This document shows, piece by piece, positions 13,586 to 16,368 of a stretch of 16,368 bases of DNA. Source of the stretch: Eubacteriales bacterium (GTDB taxonomy: Bacteria > Bacillota > Clostridia > Peptostreptococcales > Acidaminobacteraceae); assembly GCA_030625285.1 (NCBI GenBank), contig DAOURC010000005.1, positions 1 to 16,368 of the forward strand, in the 5' to 3' direction. Made by a program: the position numbers and the translations under genes. Positions within the stretch are counted from its first letter, which is position 1, and every line of letters begins with the position of its first letter. The notes beneath the pieces were generated by a model. That model searched no databases. It was not told the DNA's origin and was given only the letters and a program-made list of their open reading frames with translations.

Positions 13586-14382
13586 AGATAAATTTTCACT
13601 CCTATAATTGATGCAATATACAACCCTATGAAAATCAATCCGATAATATCTTTCTTGGTATAACGAAGAGTCTTTAACCTTGTTCTATTTTCTCCTCCTC
13701 TATAACACCTTGCTTCCATAGCCATCGCTAATTCATCGGCGCGTCTGAAAGCGCTGATAAACAATGGCACAAGGAGGGGAATCAAACTCTTTGCTCTTTT
13801 AAATATATTTCCACTTTCAAAATCTGCTCCTCTTGCCATTTGTGCTTTCATGATCTTATCGGTTTCTTTTAAAAGCGTCGGTATAAATCTAAGAGCGATC
13901 GTCATCATCATCGCCAGTTCATGAGCCGGCAGTCCAATTTTTTTAAAGGGATTCAACAGATTTTCCAATCCGTCAGTCAACATAATCGGGCTGGTTGTCA
14001 ATGTAAGTAGTGACGTTCCTGTAATTAAGAATATAAGTCTCATCATCATAAAAAAAGCCTGATAAAGTCCTTCTTTTGTTATATCAAGAATCCAAAACGA
14101 AAATATTACTTCCCCTTCAGTTAAAAAAATATTAATTCCGAAGGCGAAAATTAAAATCAACATAATTGGTTTTAAACCCTTTAAAATATATTTAAATGGA
14201 ACTTTAGATATTTTTACAATCAACATAACGAATATAACTACCGGGATGTACTGATAGAAATCATTAATCATGAAAAGAGAAATAATAAATAAAAAACTCA
14301 CAATGATTTTAAATCTTGCATCCAGATGATGTATAAAAGAGTCTGCAGGGTAATATTGCCCAATAGTAATATCTCTAAGCAT
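13582..14382 (-). CDS. ecfT: ECF transporter transmembrane scaffold subunit EcfT
   Basis: This 266-residue membrane subunit couples vitamin-binding S components to the two ATPases. It begins [22 protein letters not shown], the standard EcfT start, followed by hydrophobic helices. It has the two coupling-helix Ala-Arg motifs in [12 protein letters not shown] and [11 protein letters not shown], which dock into the ATPase grooves. The ATG at 14382 is chosen over a GTG nine bases earlier because GGTGG precedes it and the conserved N-terminus starts there. It overlaps the ecfA2 stop by 8 bases and the truA start by 4. Confidence 0.95.
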   Translation of the reverse strand: MLRDITIGQYYPADSFIHHLDARFKIIVSFLFIISLFMINDFYQYIPVVIFVMLIVKISKVPFKYILKGLKPIMLILIFAFGINIFLTEGEVIFSFWILDITKEGLYQAFFMMMRLIFLITGTSLLTLTTSPIMLTDGLENLLNPFKKIGLPAHELAMMMTIALRFIPTLLKETDKIMKAQMARGADFESGNIFKRAKSLIPLLVPLFISAFRRADELAMAMEARCYRGGENRTRLKTLRYTKKDIIGLIFIGLYIASIIGVKIYL

Positions 14383-15235
14383 GTTTTCCACCCACTAATT
14401 TTAATATTTCAGATTTAATTGCATCAAAGGCAATAACATTTTCATCAATAGGAATCCCTTTTGCCCTGAGCGCATTTACTAAATATAGTATTTGCGGTAG
14501 TCCTAGTCCAATTTCTTCTAATCTCTTTGAATGTTTAAAAACTTCCTCTTTGGGACCAGTAAGTTCAATTTTTCCGTTGTGCATTACAATAATTCTATCC
14601 ACCAGTTTAGCAATATCTTCCATACTATGCGAAACTAAAATTACGGTTATTTTCTTTTCATCATGCAACCTTTTAATTTGGCTCAGTATTTCATCTCTTC
14701 CGCGAGGATCGAGTCCTGCAGTAGGTTCATCAAGAATCAACACTTCGGGCTCCATAGCAAGAACTCCAGCAATTGCAGCTCTTCTTTTTTGACCTCCGCT
14801 TAATTCAAATGGAGATTTTTCCTTATACTCTTCAAAATCCAAACTAACAATATCCATCGCATTTCTAACTCGTATATCGATTTCTTCTTTATCAAGCCCT
14901 AAATTTGTAGGCCCAAAAGCAATATCTTTATACACTGTTTCCTCAAACAATTGATATTCTGGGTACTGAAATACAAGTCCGACTTTTTTTCTGATTTCAG
15001 AAAGTTTAACCTTATCTTCAGTTATATTAAAACCATTAACTATTATCTGTCCCATAGTCGGCTTGATCAAACCGTTCATATGTTGAATAAGCGTAGATTT
15101 TCCTGAACCTGTGTGACCAATAAGCCCAACAAATTCGCCTTTTTCAATTTCCAAATTTACATCTTCTAAGGCCATGGTTTCAAATGGGCTCCCCTGATCG
15201 TAGATATAGGTTAAATTTTTTATACTAATCGACAT
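14375..15235 (-). CDS. ecfA2: ECF transporter ATPase EcfA2
   Basis: This 286-residue ABC ATPase is one half of the ECF motor. Walker A is GHTGSGKST (40-48), the Q-loop glutamine is Q90 ([13 protein letters not shown], a segment typical of EcfA2), the signature is LSGGQKRR (145-152), and Walker B is LILDEP with E170. The H-loop is VSHSMED. The C-terminal ~60 residues form the family's dimerisation region. It starts 16 bases inside the end of ecfA1 and overlaps ecfT by 8 bases, so the three subunits are made together. Confidence 0.97.
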   Translation of the reverse strand: MSISIKNLTYIYDQGSPFETMALEDVNLEIEKGEFVGLIGHTGSGKSTLIQHMNGLIKPTMGQIIVNGFNITEDKVKLSEIRKKVGLVFQYPEYQLFEETVYKDIAFGPTNLGLDKEEIDIRVRNAMDIVSLDFEEYKEKSPFELSGGQKRRAAIAGVLAMEPEVLILDEPTAGLDPRGRDEILSQIKRLHDEKKITVILVSHSMEDIAKLVDRIIVMHNGKIELTGPKEEVFKHSKRLEEIGLGLPQILYLVNALRAKGIPIDENVIAFDAIKSEILKLVGGKHA

Positions 15236-16047
15236 AATTCTTCCACCATCTCTTCTACGGTCAAGATTTCATCACTGACATCAATACCTTCTTTTCTCAA
15301 ACTATGAGCCATCAACGTTACTTGTGGAACATCCAAACCCATATCTTGAAGTTTATCAACTTCTTTAAATACTTCTTTTGGTGTACCTTGAATAATAATT
15401 CTTCCATTTTCAATAACGACAACTCTATCTGCTTTAATTACTTCTTCCATAAAATGAGTAATATGAACTATAGTAATTCCTTCTTCTTTATTAAGTCTCT
15501 CTATAGTCTCCATAACTTCATTTCTACCAACTGGATCTAACATTGCAGTTGGTTCATCTAAAACTATGCATTCAGGCTTCATCGCCAAAATCCCTGCAAT
15601 TGCAACTCTTTGTTTTTGCCCGCCAGACAATAGATGTGGAGGTTTCTTCATATACTCAGTCATTCCAACCTGTTTCAAGGATTCATCTACTCTTGTTCTG
15701 ATAGTCTCTTGAGGTAGACCTAGATTTTCAGGCCCAAATGCAACATCTTCTTCCACAACAGTTGCAACTATTTGATTATCAGGATTTTGAAAAACCATTC
15801 CTGCTGTTTTTCTGATTTCCCAAATCAATTCGCTATCTTTAGTATCTAAACCAGCTACTAAAATCGTGCCATGTGTCGGCAGCAATATTCCATTGATCAA
15901 TTTTGCAAGTGTAGATTTTCCAGATCCATTATGCCCGATAATAGCCACAAATTCACCTTTTTTAATATTCAAATCTATCATATCTATCGCTTTTGATTTA
16001 TATTCAGTTGTCTCGTATGTATATCCTACGCTTTTAATATCAATCAT
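15220..16047 (-). CDS. ecfA1: ECF transporter ATPase EcfA1
   Basis: This 275-residue ABC ATPase is the partner of EcfA2. Walker A is GHNGSGKST (38-46), the Q-loop is FQNPDNQIV (Q87) with the DNQ signature of EcfA1, the signature is LSGGQKQR (140-147), Walker B is IVLDEP (E165), and the H-loop is ITHFMEE. The ATG at 16047 is preferred because AGAGGT lies six bases upstream and [12 protein letters not shown] is a normal family start; a TTG six codons earlier is also in frame. A terminator hairpin separates it from rplQ, so expression depends on read-through or on a weak promoter in the 53-base gap. Confidence 0.97.
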   Translation of the reverse strand: MIDIKSVGYTYETTEYKSKAIDMIDLNIKKGEFVAIIGHNGSGKSTLAKLINGILLPTHGTILVAGLDTKDSELIWEIRKTAGMVFQNPDNQIVATVVEEDVAFGPENLGLPQETIRTRVDESLKQVGMTEYMKKPPHLLSGGQKQRVAIAGILAMKPECIVLDEPTAMLDPVGRNEVMETIERLNKEEGITIVHITHFMEEVIKADRVVVIENGRIIIQGTPKEVFKEVDKLQDMGLDVPQVTLMAHSLRKEGIDVSDEILTVEEMVEELCRLV

Positions 16048-16076
16048 ATTTGTACCTCTTATCAACTATAATAAGC

Positions 16077-16102
16077 AAAAAAGGGACTAATAAAAGTCCC
16101 TT
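16077..16102 (-). terminator. Intrinsic terminator at the end of rplQ
   Basis: On the - strand AAGGGACT-TTTATT-AGTCCCTT makes an 8-bp perfect stem (16081-16102) followed by TTTT. The stem begins within the rplQ stop codon, so a ribosome finishing rplQ would cover its first bases. Confidence 0.88.
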
Positions 16103-16367
16103 ATAGTAGTTCAATAATTGCCATCGGTGCACTATCTCCTCGACGAGGAGCTGTTTTAATGATTCTAGTGTATCCACCATTTCTTTCTTGATATTTAGGG
16201 GCAATTTCATCGAATAAGTTCTTTACTACAGTCTCACTTGTTAAGTAAGATAATGCTTGTCTTTTTGCGTGTAAATCTCCCTTTTTCCCAAGAGTGATCA
16301 TTTTCTCAACAGTTTTTTTGATTTCTTTAGCACGCGTTTCAGTTGTCGTAATTCTACCATGTTGTAA
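16101..16367 (-). CDS. rplQ: 50S ribosomal protein L17 (partial, 5' end outside the window)
   Basis: This is the C-terminal 88 residues of the large-subunit protein L17. It reads in frame from the window edge ([18 protein letters not shown]), then [37 protein letters not shown] and the closing [14 protein letters not shown] block, all standard L17. An internal ATG at 16301 is not the start. In Firmicutes L17 ends the large rpsM-rpsK-rpoA operon and is followed by ecfA1, as here. Confidence 0.97.
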   Translation of the reverse strand, partial: LQHGRITTTETRAKEIKKTVEKMITLGKKGDLHAKRQALSYLTSETVVKNLFDEIAPKYQERNGGYTRIIKTAPRRGDSAPMAIIELL

Positions 16368-16368
16368 T

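Noticed and set aside
1..16368. CRISPR array, tRNA or rRNA genes, prophage genes, replication origin
   Set aside because: No regularly spaced short repeats, no tRNA cloverleaf or rRNA-like conserved block, no phage structural or integrase genes, and no DnaA-box cluster noticed while reading both strands.

Overview
The window looks like a chromosomal segment of a low-GC Firmicute, most likely a member of the Clostridia. It is AT-rich, uses strong AGGAGG-type ribosome binding sites and T-run intrinsic terminators, carries a pyrB-pyrI pair with a separate regulatory chain, and has the classic Firmicute order rplQ-ecfA1-ecfA2-ecfT-truA-rplM-rpsI. The species cannot be named from the sequence alone. 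Only pyrB-pyrI is on the + strand; every other gene is on the - strand.

Layout from left to right. (1) 2-671: the 3' end of pyrB and complete pyrI, closed by a bidirectional terminator shared with the facing gene. (2) 729-2105: a sodium-dependent neurotransmitter-type (NSS/LeuT-like) amino-acid symporter with a large inverted repeat in its leader. (3) 2210-4319: a two-gene unit of an ECF-transporter S component and a COG2509-type FAD-dependent oxidoreductase. (4) 4439-8590: a tight five-gene run, in transcription order a LigB/MEMO-AMMECR1 fusion, its radical SAM partner, a DUF1893 deaminase-fold protein, nucleoside diphosphate kinase, and an Nmad3 (nucleotide-modification-associated) protein. 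(5) about 8.6-11.7 kb: an accessory-looking stretch with two direct copies of a ~189-bp intergenic repeat flanking a membrane-anchored protein of unknown function, a small membrane-anchored protein, and an orphan LytTR response regulator. (6) 11825-16367: housekeeping genes rpsI, rplM, truA, the EcfT/A2/A1 energizing module, and the 3' part of rplQ.

How the parts may work together. EcfA1-EcfA2-EcfT is a shared energizing module. The solitary S component about 9 kb away has no private ATPase and probably docks on it. rplM-rpsI have their own strong promoter and a probable autoregulatory leader.

The two items that deserve most attention are the ~189-bp repeat pair and the five-gene run in region 4. 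The repeat is about 92% identical by hand alignment, non-coding, has both copies in the same orientation, and contains conserved promoter-like and hairpin elements. The five-gene run joins the functionally unsolved AmmeMemoRadiSam proteins to three proteins of nucleotide-related families. No tRNA, rRNA, CRISPR array, intact insertion sequence or prophage gene was seen.
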